Source of the DNA: an uncultured Saprospirales bacterium
Lineage (GTDB): Bacteria; Bacteroidota; Bacteroidia; Chitinophagales; Saprospiraceae
Length of the DNA: 55,048 bases
Assembly (NCBI GenBank): GCA_937864265.1
Contig: CALMIR010000175.1
Location: 1-55,048, forward strand
Direction of reading: 5' to 3'
The notes below the pieces were generated by a model that was given only the letters and a program-made list of their open reading frames with translations, did no database searches and had not been told where the DNA came from. The position numbers and the translations under genes are program-made. This document shows, one piece after another, positions 33,451-42,099 of this stretch. How positions within the stretch are numbered: position 1 is the stretch's first letter; every line of letters begins with the position of its first letter.

Positions 33451-35145
33451 ATGCGATTTGAGGAATTTACTTATGAGCGGCCCGATATGGGTGCCCTGGA
33501 AAAAGCATTTAGAGAAAAAATTGCCCAATTTGTCGCCGCAGCCAATGTGGAACTACAACACCAGATTTTGGCGGACATTAACAAACTGCGCATTAGTTTT
33601 GACACCCAACTCAACATATGCCACATTCGGCACACTGCCAATACCAACGATACCTATTACGAAGCCGAAAATAATTTTTTTGATCAAGAGACCCCGCGCT
33701 TTAGGGGTTGGGTCAATGATTTTTACAGCGCCTTATTGGCATCGCCTTACAGGGAAGCCTTAGAGCACAAGTGGGGCAAGCAACTGTTTAACATCGCTCA
33801 CTTGACCCTGAAAACCCAGAATGAATCAGTCATTGCGCTTTTGCAGGAAGAAAATCGCCTGAGTTCGGAATATACCCGCATTAAGGCTAAAGCGCAAATT
33901 GAATTCATGGGTGAAATCCACAACCTGGCTTCTATCGAAAAATTTGGCGTTTCTCCCGACCGTGCGCTTAGAAAAGCGGCCAATGAAGCCAAATGGGGCT
34001 TTTATCGGGAAAAGGAGGCCGTTTTTGACCAGCTTTTTGACGGATTGGTGCAAGTGCGCCACCAAATTGCAACCGCGCTGGGATTCGAGAATTTTGTGGA
34101 ATTGGGTTATGCCCGTATGTTGCGTTCCGATTATGGTGCCGATGAAGTTGCTGTTTTTAGGAATGGAATTGCAGATCATATCACCCCTTTGGCCAGCCAA
34201 TTTTATGAACAACAAGCCCAGCGCTTGGGCTTGGATGCCCTGAAATATTACGATGAAGACCTGCGTTTTCCTACGGGCAATCCGCAGCCTAAAGGCGATC
34301 CGGCTTGGATTATCGAGCAGGCCGCCCACATGTACCGCGAACTGGCCCCTGAAACGGCTGAGTTTTTTGATTTCATGCAGACCCACAACCTCATGGATTT
34401 GCAAACCCGACCGGGTAAAGCCATGGGCGGTTATTGTACGTACATAGCCAGCCATAAAGCGCCGTTTATTTTTTCCAACTTCAATGGCACCAGCGGCGAT
34501 ATTGATGTACTGACCCACGAAGCTGGGCATGCTTTCCAGGTTTACAGCAGCCGCAACATCGGTATCAGCGAGTACCAGTGGCCCACTTATGAAGCCTGTG
34601 AAATCCATTCCATGAGCATGGAATTTTTCGCCTGGCCCTGGATGGATGGTTTTTTCCAGGAGGATGCCGATTTGTACCGATTCAGCCATTTGAACAACGC
34701 TGTGTATTTCCTGCCTTACGGCTCAACAGTAGATGAGTTTCAGCATTTCGTGTATGCCAATCCCCATGCCAGTCCCGCCGAGCGCAAAGCGTTTTGGCGT
34801 AAGCTGGAACAGAAATACCTGCCCCAAAAAGATTACGATGGCTTTGACTTCCTGGAGCAGGGTGGCTACTGGCACAAGCAGACGCATATTTTTGCCATGC
34901 CCTTTTATTATATCGACTATGTACTGGCTCAAATCTGCGCTTTCCAGTTTTGGAAAAAGGATCAGGACGATCACGAACAGGCCTGGGCAGATTATTTGCG
35001 ACTTTGTCAGGCGGGTGGCAGCGATGCTTTCTTGAATTTAGTAAATCTGGCTAACTTGAAGTCCCCTTTTGAAGCCGATTGCATCAAAGAGGTGAGCCGA
35101 CCCATTGCGAATTGGCTGGAAAGCTGGCGACTGGAAGCGGTATGA
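33451..35145 (+). CDS. M3 family oligoendopeptidase (PepF-like)
   Basis: A 564-residue cytosolic zinc peptidase without a signal peptide. The metal site is H356-E357-A-G-H360 in 'THEAGHAFQ', and a downstream Glu ('YEACEIHSMSMEFF', ~385-398) provides the third ligand. The N-terminal helical region ('ARMLRSDYGADEVAVFR' near 222-238) is typical of M3 oligoendopeptidases. It degrades short peptides inside the cell. The ATG at 33451 gives the normal family start and length. It stands alone with a family-1 repeat downstream. Confidence 0.93.
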   Translation: MRFEEFTYERPDMGALEKAFREKIAQFVAAANVELQHQILADINKLRISFDTQLNICHIRHTANTNDTYYEAENNFFDQETPRFRGWVNDFYSALLASPYREALEHKWGKQLFNIAHLTLKTQNESVIALLQEENRLSSEYTRIKAKAQIEFMGEIHNLASIEKFGVSPDRALRKAANEAKWGFYREKEAVFDQLFDGLVQVRHQIATALGFENFVELGYARMLRSDYGADEVAVFRNGIADHITPLASQFYEQQAQRLGLDALKYYDEDLRFPTGNPQPKGDPAWIIEQAAHMYRELAPETAEFFDFMQTHNLMDLQTRPGKAMGGYCTYIASHKAPFIFSNFNGTSGDIDVLTHEAGHAFQVYSSRNIGISEYQWPTYEACEIHSMSMEFFAWPWMDGFFQEDADLYRFSHLNNAVYFLPYGSTVDEFQHFVYANPHASPAERKAFWRKLEQKYLPQKDYDGFDFLEQGGYWHKQTHIFAMPFYYIDYVLAQICAFQFWKKDQDDHEQAWADYLRLCQAGGSDAFLNLVNLANLKSPFEADCIKEVSRPIANWLESWRLEAV

Positions 35146-35273
35146 GTATGGGCGCCTAGGCCAGCACTACACACTTAATGGGATGCGCGCAGCGTTTATG
35201 AAAAGCGTTTATCCTGATATTCGTCAAAACCTCAGGCATCTAAAATCTATCATCTATTGTCTAATATCTAGGG

Positions 35274-35400
35274 AGTAGTAACGCAGAAAAATTAAGTTCT
35301 CGATTTTGTCCTTACCCTAGTGGGCTAAACGGTTCATTTTAAGTGTGTTCGCTAGGGTAAGGACTTTGATAATTAGGGAAGCCATTTTTTGCACACTACT
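35274..35400 (+). repeat. Family-1 palindromic repeat, copy D
   Basis: 127 bp starting AGTAGTAACGCAGAAAAATT and ending TTTTTTGCACACTACT, so the outermost six bases are themselves inverted (AGTAGT / ACTACT). Compared with B and C it has several substitutions (for example ...TAGTGGGCTAAACGG, ...TTCGCTAGGG, ...AATTAGGGAAGCC), which weaken the hairpin. It occupies the gap between the M3 and M28 peptidase genes; the 128 bases before it (35146-35273) show nothing recognisable. Confidence 0.85.
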
Positions 35401-35435
35401 AGTATGGATTCTTATTCCAAAAATGCATTAAAAAC

Positions 35436-37025
35436 ATGAAACAACTATTGCTTTTCATCCTATTGCTTTCAACTTATACCTCCGTTTGGGCACAGTACCG
35501 AGAAAGCCGAACCAATACGCCCACCGTGGATCAATTGGCGGCAACCATTACAAGCGAAGAATTGGAACGTCACCTGATCATACTTGCTTCCGATGAATTT
35601 GAAGGCCGCGAAACCGGGCAAAAAGGCCAAAAGCTGGCTGCCCAATACATCGCCGAATTTTTTCAGTCCTGCGAGATGCCGGCCATAGGCGATGATGAAA
35701 ACTACCTGCAATCCATCGCTTTTTCGGCTGACAACTGGCAAAAAATCCGCCTTTTGGCCAATGGCGAAGAAATGCGCCACCTTTGGGATTTCTATTCATT
35801 CCCGTCAGCCAATAGCAATAGAAGCGAAAGAACTTATCGGGAGTTGACCTTTTTGGGCTACGGCATAGACGACCCGAAATACAGCGACTACGGGCAGGAA
35901 GACTTGAGCGGAAAAGCCATCATCATACTGGATGGCGAGCCGATGAATCAAAAAGGGGAATCCTTGTTGACCGACTCTACGGCAAAATCAGAATGGTCTT
36001 ACGACTGGCGCATGAAAATGCAAACCGCCAAAGCGAAAGGGGTGGAGCTGGTCATTGTCATTGACGGCAATTTCAAGGAAAATGTAGCCGACGCCCGCAA
36101 GCAGATCATCAGTACCAATCTGGAACTCGGTGCTGGCGAAATGCCGGAAGAAAACTTTGCCAATCACCTGTTCATCACTACCAAACTGGCCAAAGATCTG
36201 ATGGGCAATGCCTATGAAGATGTCGTGAAAGCCCGCAAAAAAATTGAGAAGAAAGGCAAAAGCAAAGCACTGAGTTTTCCCTGCCAATTGGCACTGACCC
36301 AGGAAAAATATAGCCGGCGCATTTTAGGCGAAAACGTATTGGGCTATGTAGAAGGCACCGATGCCCAACTCAAAGAGGAATTGCTCATCGTTACGGCGCA
36401 CTACGATCACCTTGGTAAACAAGGCGGTGCTATTTACCACGGCGCGGATGACAACGCTTCGGGCACAGCCACAGTACTGGAAATTGCCGAAGCATTTGTG
36501 GAAGCCAAAAAGGCAGGCATGGGGCCTCGTCGAAGTGTGCTGTTTTTATTGGTGTCGGGAGAAGAAAAAGGCTTGTTGGGGTCGGAATATTACGTCAATA
36601 ACCCCGTATTTCCGCTGGAAAACACCATTGCCAACGTGAATGTGGACATGGTGGGCCGCACGGATGAAAAGCATGCCGATAACCCCAACTATATTTATGT
36701 GATCGGCTCCAATCGGTTGAGTACCGAATTGCACGACATCAACGAAAGGGCCAACACGCAATACACCCAACTGGAACTGGACTATACTTATAATGCCGAG
36801 GACGACCCCAATCGCTATTACTACCGCTCCGACCACTATAATTTTGCCGAAAGGGGGATTCCTGCCATTTTTTACTTCAGTGGGACCCATGAAGATTACC
36901 ACCGCCCTACGGACACAGCGGATAAAATTATGCTGGAAAAAGTGAAGCGCATAGGCGATCTGGTATTTTACACTTGCTGGGAGCTGGCCAATCGGGACGA
37001 GCGCATCAAAGTGGATGTAAAATAG
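35436..37025 (+). CDS. M28 family peptidase with PA-type insert
   Basis: A 529-residue secreted zinc aminopeptidase. A signal peptide ends at 'TSVWAQ' (~19). An N-terminal segment with 'LERHLIILASDEFEGRETGQKGQ' is typical of this Bacteroidota group, followed by a PA-like insertion (~125-290). Metal ligands are seen in 'TAHYDHLG' (H322), 'GADDNASG' (D339) and 'SGEEKGLLGSE' (E374/E375), with 'NVDMVGR' and 'SDHYNF' later. It removes amino acids from peptides in the periplasm or outside the cell. Monocistronic. Confidence 0.92.
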   Translation: MKQLLLFILLLSTYTSVWAQYRESRTNTPTVDQLAATITSEELERHLIILASDEFEGRETGQKGQKLAAQYIAEFFQSCEMPAIGDDENYLQSIAFSADNWQKIRLLANGEEMRHLWDFYSFPSANSNRSERTYRELTFLGYGIDDPKYSDYGQEDLSGKAIIILDGEPMNQKGESLLTDSTAKSEWSYDWRMKMQTAKAKGVELVIVIDGNFKENVADARKQIISTNLELGAGEMPEENFANHLFITTKLAKDLMGNAYEDVVKARKKIEKKGKSKALSFPCQLALTQEKYSRRILGENVLGYVEGTDAQLKEELLIVTAHYDHLGKQGGAIYHGADDNASGTATVLEIAEAFVEAKKAGMGPRRSVLFLLVSGEEKGLLGSEYYVNNPVFPLENTIANVNVDMVGRTDEKHADNPNYIYVIGSNRLSTELHDINERANTQYTQLELDYTYNAEDDPNRYYYRSDHYNFAERGIPAIFYFSGTHEDYHRPTDTADKIMLEKVKRIGDLVFYTCWELANRDERIKVDVK

Positions 37026-37029
37026 GCAC

Positions 37030-37071
37030 AAAAAAAAAGGGTAGAAAGCCGAAAATCGGTTATTTCTACCC
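37030..37071 (-). terminator. Intrinsic terminator of the minus-strand RNA
   Basis: GGGTAGAAA (37039-37047) and TTTCTACCC (37063-37071) form a 9-bp stem, prolonged inside by CCGA / TCGG. On the minus strand it is followed at once by nine T (37030-37038 are A on the plus strand). The T run is only on this side, so the terminator serves minus-strand transcription and not the M28 gene. No minus-strand protein gene precedes it. Confidence 0.8.
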
Positions 37072-37397
37072 AAGTAGTGAGTTAAGGGCCAGTTCTACCC
37101 CCCAAAATGAACCGGCCCGCTCACTCCTTCAGCGTTTAATACGCTAAGTTCTTGTTCCCACGAAAGACAAGAAGTGTATTTTTCTCTAAAGTGTAAACGA
37201 TTGCCCTTTTTGCAGGCAATACAAATCAGTGGCAGGAAAGGCTATAAACGAAAAGCCTTTACAACCAATTCAAATAGACTTGGTATGCAGAAAAGACAAC
37301 TCAGCTACGAACTGAGACTCCCAAGAATTGGGATAATGTTTTTTTTAACCTCTTTAAGCTCTTTCTTGTAGTATCTGGAGTGATACCTTAAATTCCG
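37030..37397 (-). ncRNA. Candidate structured non-coding RNA, about 365 nt, with its own promoter and terminator
   Basis: The 582-base gap between the M28 gene and htpG has no plausible reading frame, but on the minus strand it holds a promoter (37402-37433), about ten short hairpins in a row, and an intrinsic terminator ending in nine U. Stems on plus coordinates: 37371-37386, 37319-37333, 37300-37316, 37264-37284, 37237-37260, 37200-37220, 37149-37173, 37131-37145 and a long one at 37073-37128 (GGGCCAGTTC / GAACCGGCCC plus GTGAG / CTCAC). The tRNA-like ends of tmRNA and the conserved core of RNase P RNA were looked for and not found. The 3' ~115 nt, with one long stem flanked by a small hairpin, could be a 6S-type RNA (Bacteroidota 6S-Flavo class); that is a guess from shape and size. 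Confidence 0.6.
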
Positions 37398-37401
37398 GCT
37401 A

Positions 37402-37433
37402 CAAATTTACGAATTTCTTACCGGATTTTCAAA
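37402..37433 (-). promoter_or_regulatory. Promoter of the minus-strand RNA
   Basis: On the minus strand TTTG (37430-37433) and TAAATTTG (37402-37409) are separated by 20 bases, an exact match to both Bacteroidota boxes. Transcription would begin near 37397. The next protein gene on this strand is far beyond the terminator at 37030. Confidence 0.6.
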
Positions 37434-37607
37434 GCCACCCTGTTTTTTTCCTCTCTTTGATCACTTTATGACCGATTGCTTGCCGAAAACGGCACATCAA
37501 ACAGCCCATGCAGCGTCAATTTGTCAGATTTTACGCAATGGCACAGCATTTGTTTCACTTTAGTTGCATTTTTTTTTCACTAAAGAAATTTTTTAAAAAA
37601 TAGGCTT

Positions 37608-39473
37608 ATGCAGAAAGGCAATATCTCTGTACAAACCGAGAATATATTTCCCATCATTAAGAAATTCCTGTATTCCGATCAGGAAATATTCCTCCGCGAG
37701 CTGATCTCCAATGCCGTGGATGCCACCACCAAACTGAGAACGCTGGCTTCCAAAGGCGAGGTGAAAGGCGATATTGGCACACCCATGATAGAGGTGCTGC
37801 TCGACGAAGAGGCCAAAACATTGACCGTGCGCGATCAAGGCATCGGGATGAGCGAGGAAGAAGTCAAGAAATACCTGAACCAGGTGGCTTTTTCCAGCGC
37901 AGCGGAATTTTTGGAAAAACACAAAGACGATGCCAACATCATCGGCCATTTTGGTTTGGGCTTTTATTCTGCCTTCATGGTGGCCACTAAGGTGGAGGTG
38001 CGTACCAAATCCTATCAAGAAGACAGCACGGGTGTGACCTGGATTTGCGAAGGCGAACCAGAATACTTGATTGAAGCAAACGAGAAGCAGGAGAGGGGTA
38101 CCGATGTGATCCTGCACATCAGCGAGGACAGCAAGGAGTTTTTGGACAAGCACCGCATCGAGCAGTTGCTGGAAAAGTACTGCAAATTCCTGCCTGTACC
38201 CATCAAGTTTGGTACCCGCACCGAATATGAAACAGAAGGCGAAGGCGAAGAGGAGAAAGAGATCAGCAAAGAAGTGGACAACATCATCAATGAGGTAGCG
38301 CCGATCTGGAAAAAGCAGCCTGCCGACCTCAACGATGAAGATTATAAGTCGTTTTACAACAAATTGTATCCATTCAGCACGGCGCCCATGTTTTGGATAC
38401 ACCTCAACATTGACTACCCCTTCAACCTCACCGGTATTTTGTACTTTCCCAAGCTGGGCAACAACTTTGAGTTACAAAAGAACAAAATACAGCTTTACAG
38501 CAACCAAGTGTATGTGACCGATGATGTGAAGGAAATCGTGCCTGAGTTTTTGACCCTGCTGCATGGGGTGATTGATTCGCCCGATATTCCGCTCAATGTA
38601 TCGCGCAGTTACCTGCAAAGCGACAGCAACGTGCGTAAAATTACCGGCTACATCACCAAAAAGGTAGCTGACAAGCTGGCTGATTTGTTCAAAAAAGACC
38701 GCGAGGGTTATGAGCAAAAATGGAACGACCTCGGCGTATTTGTCAAATACGGGATGATCTCCGATGAGAAGTTCTATGAAAAGGGGCTGCAATTTGCCTT
38801 GCTGAAAAATACGGAGGGCAAATACGCGACCATTGAAGCCTACAAAGAGCAGGTGAAGACCCTGCAAATGGACAAACACAACAAGATCATCTTCCTCTAT
38901 ACCCACGATGCGCAGGGGCAGGATAGCTATGTGGCTGCCGCCAAAAGCCGGGGCTACGACGTGCTAGAATTCGACAACGTGATCGATAACCACTTCATCC
39001 AGAATCTGGAATACAAACTGGGCGATGTCACCTTCGTACGGGTGGATTCTGATACGGTGGACAAGCTGGTGCAAAAAGAAGACCAACAAGAATCCGTCCT
39101 TTCAGAAGATCAGGTGAAACTGGTCAAGGAGGTTTTTGAGAAATTGGTCAGCGGGCCGGGTGCTTCGGTAGCCACCAATGCCCTATCACCAGAAGATGCA
39201 CCGGTGATGATTACCCGCCCGGAATTTATGCGCCGCATGAAGGAAATGCAGTCGCTACAAGGAATGAACTTCGGCGATTTCCCGGATTCCTACAACGTCG
39301 TCGTAAATACCAACCACCCGCTCATCGCGGATAAGCTCCTATCGGAAAAAGACGAGGCAACACAGTCAGAACTGGCCAATTATCTCTTCAATCTGGCTCG
39401 TCTCAATCAGAATATGCTGAAGGGGGCGGAGTTGAGCGCGTTTATCCAGAAGAGTTTGGGCTTTTTGAAATAG
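37608..39473 (+). CDS. htpG: Molecular chaperone HtpG (Hsp90)
   Basis: A 621-residue Hsp90. The GHKL ATPase domain shows 'LRELISNAVDATTKL' (~26-40), 'RDQGIGMSEEEV' (~78-89) and 'IGHFGLGFYSAFMV' (~112-125). The middle domain has 'GVIDSPDIPLNVSRSYLQ' and the C-terminal domain ends the dimerisation region around 500-621. There is no MEEVD tail, as expected for bacteria. It is an ATP-driven cytosolic chaperone. The start ATG at 37608 is the family start. No CIRCE or other heat-shock operator was recognised in the upstream gap; a strong terminator follows. Confidence 0.96.
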   Translation: MQKGNISVQTENIFPIIKKFLYSDQEIFLRELISNAVDATTKLRTLASKGEVKGDIGTPMIEVLLDEEAKTLTVRDQGIGMSEEEVKKYLNQVAFSSAAEFLEKHKDDANIIGHFGLGFYSAFMVATKVEVRTKSYQEDSTGVTWICEGEPEYLIEANEKQERGTDVILHISEDSKEFLDKHRIEQLLEKYCKFLPVPIKFGTRTEYETEGEGEEEKEISKEVDNIINEVAPIWKKQPADLNDEDYKSFYNKLYPFSTAPMFWIHLNIDYPFNLTGILYFPKLGNNFELQKNKIQLYSNQVYVTDDVKEIVPEFLTLLHGVIDSPDIPLNVSRSYLQSDSNVRKITGYITKKVADKLADLFKKDREGYEQKWNDLGVFVKYGMISDEKFYEKGLQFALLKNTEGKYATIEAYKEQVKTLQMDKHNKIIFLYTHDAQGQDSYVAAAKSRGYDVLEFDNVIDNHFIQNLEYKLGDVTFVRVDSDTVDKLVQKEDQQESVLSEDQVKLVKEVFEKLVSGPGASVATNALSPEDAPVMITRPEFMRRMKEMQSLQGMNFGDFPDSYNVVVNTNHPLIADKLLSEKDEATQSELANYLFNLARLNQNMLKGAELSAFIQKSLGFLK

Positions 39474-39497
39474 GCCAATTCTGCCAAAAGCGGCTAT

Positions 39498-39554
39498 AAA
39501 AACCAGGTTTTGGAAAGGAATCGAATCATTTTCTTCCAAAACCTGGTTTTTTTT
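39498..39554 (+). terminator. Strong intrinsic terminator of htpG
   Basis: AAAAACCAGGTTTTGGAA (39498-39515) and TTCCAAAACCTGGTTTTT (39534-39551) form a perfect 18-bp stem with an 18-base loop, and the right arm runs into eight T (39547-39554). It lies 24 bases beyond the htpG stop and 24 bases before the ATPase ATG, so it separates the two genes. Confidence 0.85.
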
Positions 39555-39574
39555 CTATTTTTGGAAAAAAATAG
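39555..39574 (+). promoter_or_regulatory. Small palindrome with -7 box ahead of ATPase paralogue 2
   Basis: CTATTTTT (39555-39562) and AAAAATAG (39567-39574) are perfect inverted repeats around GGAA. The left part holds TATTTTTG, a -7 TAnnTTTG match; no TTTG box was found 17-21 bases before it, where the htpG terminator stem lies. It is five bases from the ATG, so a transcript from here would have almost no leader. Confidence 0.35.
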
Positions 39575-39578
39575 CACC

Positions 39579-40997
39579 ATGCGCGTTATTGGCAGGCAGG
39601 CTGAAAAAGCTAAACTGGAAGAAATACGGAAAAGAAAAGAGGCTTCATTTGTGGCCATTTACGGCAGGAGGCGGGTAGGCAAAACCTTTCTGGTCAAAGA
39701 ATTTTTCAACCACCAGTTCACTTTTTATACCACGGGGCTGGCCAAAGGCAATACCAAAACCCAATTGGTTAACTTCGGCATTGCTATCAATAATGCTTTT
39801 CTGACCAATCACCCTACTCCGAAAGACTGGTTGTCAGCTTTTGCATTACTCCAAACAGAACTCTCGAACAAGGAGGGCGAGCGTCTTATATTCCTTGATG
39901 AATTGCCCTGGATGGACACGAAAAAATCCGGCTTTCTCATGGGATTGGAATACTTCTGGAACAGTTGGGCCAGTGCGCAGCGAAACCTGATCCTGATCGT
40001 ATGTGGTTCGGCTGCTTCGTGGATGATCAATCAACTGATTCGGAACACGGAGGGCTTGTATGGACGGGTCACACATCGCATGAAAATAGAGCCTTTTACC
40101 TTGAGTGAAGTAGAGGAATACCTCCAGTCGCGGAACATCTTGCTCGACCGTTACCAGATTGTCCAGTTGTATATGGTCATGGGGGGCATTCCGTATTATC
40201 TGGAGCAGGTGAGAAAAGGCCTGAGTGCCAGCCAAAATATAGAGGCTATCTGCTTTGAAGACAGCGGGCTGCTCCGCTCGGAGTTTCGTTTCATATTTTC
40301 CTCCCTATTCAGCCAGGCTGAAAAACACGAACGCTTGTTGCGAACGGTTTATGAGTTAGGGGCACGTGCGACCCGCGAGCGCCTCATCCAGCAAAGTGGG
40401 CTGGCATCCAGTGGGGACTTATCCAACAAATTGGCCGAACTTGAAGAAAGCGGCTTTTTGAAATCTTACATCCCCTTCGGCAAAGCCAGAAACAAAAAGA
40501 TATACTTCGTATCTGATTACTATACCCTGTTTTACTTGCGTTTTATAGAGCAATCGGGTAGCTATGAACCGGGCAAATGGCTCAGCCGTATAGACGATCC
40601 CGCTGTTCAGGTATGGGCAGGATTGGCCTTTGAGCAAGTCTGTTGGGATCACCTGACCAATATCAAAAAAGGGTTGAAGATTTTAGGAGTTTACACCGAA
40701 ACAAGCCCCTGGCAGTTAAAAGGCGAAAGCGAGGTCGAAGGGGCACAGGTGGATTTGGTGATAGACCGAAAAGATAGGGTCATCAATTTGTTGGAAATTA
40801 AGTTTTCTGTTCATCCCTTCGAGATCACCAAAGCCTATGACCTCAAACTGCGAAACAAAGTGGCAGCTTTCAAACAAGCCACGGCGACTACCAAATCCGT
40901 TTTTCTGGTGATGTTGACAACCTTCGGTCTGCTTGACAATCCATACGCCCGTTCGGTGGTGCAAAGTGAGCTGACGCTGGAGGATCTTTTTCAGTAA
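39579..40997 (+). CDS. AAA+ ATPase with C-terminal PD-(D/E)XK-like domain (archaeal-ATPase/DUF234 type), paralogue 2
   Basis: 472 residues from the ATG at 39579 (a start at 39510 would run through the htpG terminator). It aligns end to end with the protein of 8745-10178: Walker A 'YGRRRVGKTFLVKEFF', Walker B 'RLIFLDELPWMD', 'IVCGSAASWM', winged helix 'ERLIQQSGLASSGDLS', and C-terminal 'AQVDLVIDRKDRVINLLEIKF' with D...ExK. Family roles are unproven. Its upstream region differs completely from that of paralogue 1, so the two are separate insertions and not a recent duplication. A family-2 repeat copy starts 9 bases after its stop. Confidence 0.85.
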   Translation: MRVIGRQAEKAKLEEIRKRKEASFVAIYGRRRVGKTFLVKEFFNHQFTFYTTGLAKGNTKTQLVNFGIAINNAFLTNHPTPKDWLSAFALLQTELSNKEGERLIFLDELPWMDTKKSGFLMGLEYFWNSWASAQRNLILIVCGSAASWMINQLIRNTEGLYGRVTHRMKIEPFTLSEVEEYLQSRNILLDRYQIVQLYMVMGGIPYYLEQVRKGLSASQNIEAICFEDSGLLRSEFRFIFSSLFSQAEKHERLLRTVYELGARATRERLIQQSGLASSGDLSNKLAELEESGFLKSYIPFGKARNKKIYFVSDYYTLFYLRFIEQSGSYEPGKWLSRIDDPAVQVWAGLAFEQVCWDHLTNIKKGLKILGVYTETSPWQLKGESEVEGAQVDLVIDRKDRVINLLEIKFSVHPFEITKAYDLKLRNKVAAFKQATATTKSVFLVMLTTFGLLDNPYARSVVQSELTLEDLFQ

Positions 40998-41005
40998 GCA
41001 ATACC

Positions 41006-41064
41006 GTTCTTTGACAATTTTGTGGGAAAAGACTTAATGAAAATCACAAGAATTGTCAAAGAAC
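41006..41064. repeat. Family-2 terminal-inverted-repeat element, copy 3 (shortest)
   Basis: Perfect 14-bp ends GTTCTTTGACAATT (41006-41019) and AATTGTCAAAGAAC (41051-41064) with only 31 bases between. GTGGGAAAAGACTTA inside the left end is identical to copy 2. It immediately follows the ATPase gene and can form a hairpin, so it may act as its terminator. Confidence 0.75.
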
Positions 41065-41080
41065 CAAAACTAAAAGTACA

Positions 41081-41115
41081 AAGTGTTGGTGTAATTTTGA
41101 CCCACACCGACACTT
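41081..41115 (+). promoter_or_regulatory. Inverted repeat upstream of the sulfotransferase-like gene
   Basis: AAGTGTTGGTGT (41081-41092) and ACACCGACACTT (41104-41115) pair over 12 positions with one mismatch, around 11 bases that include TTTTGA. It lies 33 bases before the ATG. A site for a dimeric regulator or an RNA hairpin in the leader are both possible. Confidence 0.45.
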
Positions 41116-41148
41116 GTCGTACAGCTAACTAATACGTAGTTTCCTTAC

Positions 41149-41988
41149 ATGAAAAACACCGCCCTATTGCCCATTTACACCCGTATAGAAAAAGAACCAG
41201 TTACCCTTTGTGCAGCACTGGAAGCTGCGGTATTCGATTTCCCTTTTTTTCAAGAGGGGGTAGGGCTACTGCGGAAAACATTAGCTACTGCGGAAAATTA
41301 TACGCTCGAAAGCTGCCCGGATATTCAGGAGCAAGACTTGCTGGACATCAAAGGATTTATCTTTCACACGTCACATTGCGGCTCCACCTTGCTGGCCAGG
41401 ATGCTCAACCAGTCCAAGCAGTTGCGGGTGGTATCAGAGACAGAGGCCATCAATGGCTTGCTGTTAGCCTATGTGTTGTATGATCTGCCGCGTCCTAAAG
41501 TGCTGTCGCATTTGAAGGGGATACTGGAGGCGTATCGCCAGCCCATCCAAGGCGAGCACCACCTTGTTTTTAAACTTACTTCCTGGAATGTATTTTTCAT
41601 TGATTTGTTTCAAGAACTGTACCCGCAAACACCCTGGCTTTATGTGGATCGGGATCAGGAAGCAACGCTTCAGTCGCTGTTGCAATCGGGCAATGGATTT
41701 GTGCAATGGTGGGATCATCCGGTTGATGAATTGAGGCGGCATTTTGTTGGAGCTGGCAAAACCTATGTCAATAAAGCGGCTTTTTTGAAAGACATGCTTG
41801 AAAAACACCGACAGCACGCCCATGCGCGGTGCAATGAGCAGGCTTGTTTCATCGAATACCCGGAATTTATCCAGCAGTTTGAGGCCATTACCAGGCATTT
41901 CGGATTGCGCTTTGAGCCGGATGAACTGCTTTTGGCTCAAGGGGTAACGGCTTTCGACTCAAAAAACCAGAAAGTGCTGCGGGTGTAA
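41149..41988 (+). CDS. Sulfotransferase-like P-loop protein
   Basis: A 279-residue cytosolic protein. 'IFHTSHCGSTLLARML' at 71-86 resembles the 5'-phosphosulfate loop of PAPS-dependent sulfotransferases (P-loop form HTSHCGSTLL). 'TPWLYVDRDQEATLQSLL' near 155-172 fits the 3'-phosphate region (R/D and following Ser). Family members move sulfate from PAPS to small molecules or sugars, but many bacterial ones are uncharacterised and the acceptor is not evident. No PAPS-synthesis gene is near. Identification is by motif only. Confidence 0.6.
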   Translation: MKNTALLPIYTRIEKEPVTLCAALEAAVFDFPFFQEGVGLLRKTLATAENYTLESCPDIQEQDLLDIKGFIFHTSHCGSTLLARMLNQSKQLRVVSETEAINGLLLAYVLYDLPRPKVLSHLKGILEAYRQPIQGEHHLVFKLTSWNVFFIDLFQELYPQTPWLYVDRDQEATLQSLLQSGNGFVQWWDHPVDELRRHFVGAGKTYVNKAAFLKDMLEKHRQHAHARCNEQACFIEYPEFIQQFEAITRHFGLRFEPDELLLAQGVTAFDSKNQKVLRV

Positions 41989-42099
41989 AAGAATGAAACA
42001 GAAAAATTGGGGACAAAGTCAGCTAAAAATTTTAGGAAAGGTTTTATTTTCGAGCCTCCACCATGAAGCCTTCACGACAAAACGAAAGTATCAAGTACG

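Noticed and set aside
37174-37371. 65-codon plus-strand frame inside the structured RNA region
   Set aside because: No family or signal features; the region is better explained by stems and a minus-strand terminator.
37593-38402. Antisense open frame of 269 codons opposite htpG
   Set aside because: Shadow of htpG; hydrophobic composition arises from reverse complement of acidic/Lys-rich codons.
39498-39551. 18-bp palindrome upstream of ATPase paralogue 2 as a counterpart of the twin palindromes of paralogue 1
   Set aside because: The T8 run after the right arm and its position after htpG make it an ordinary intrinsic terminator; the sequence is unrelated to the other palindromes.
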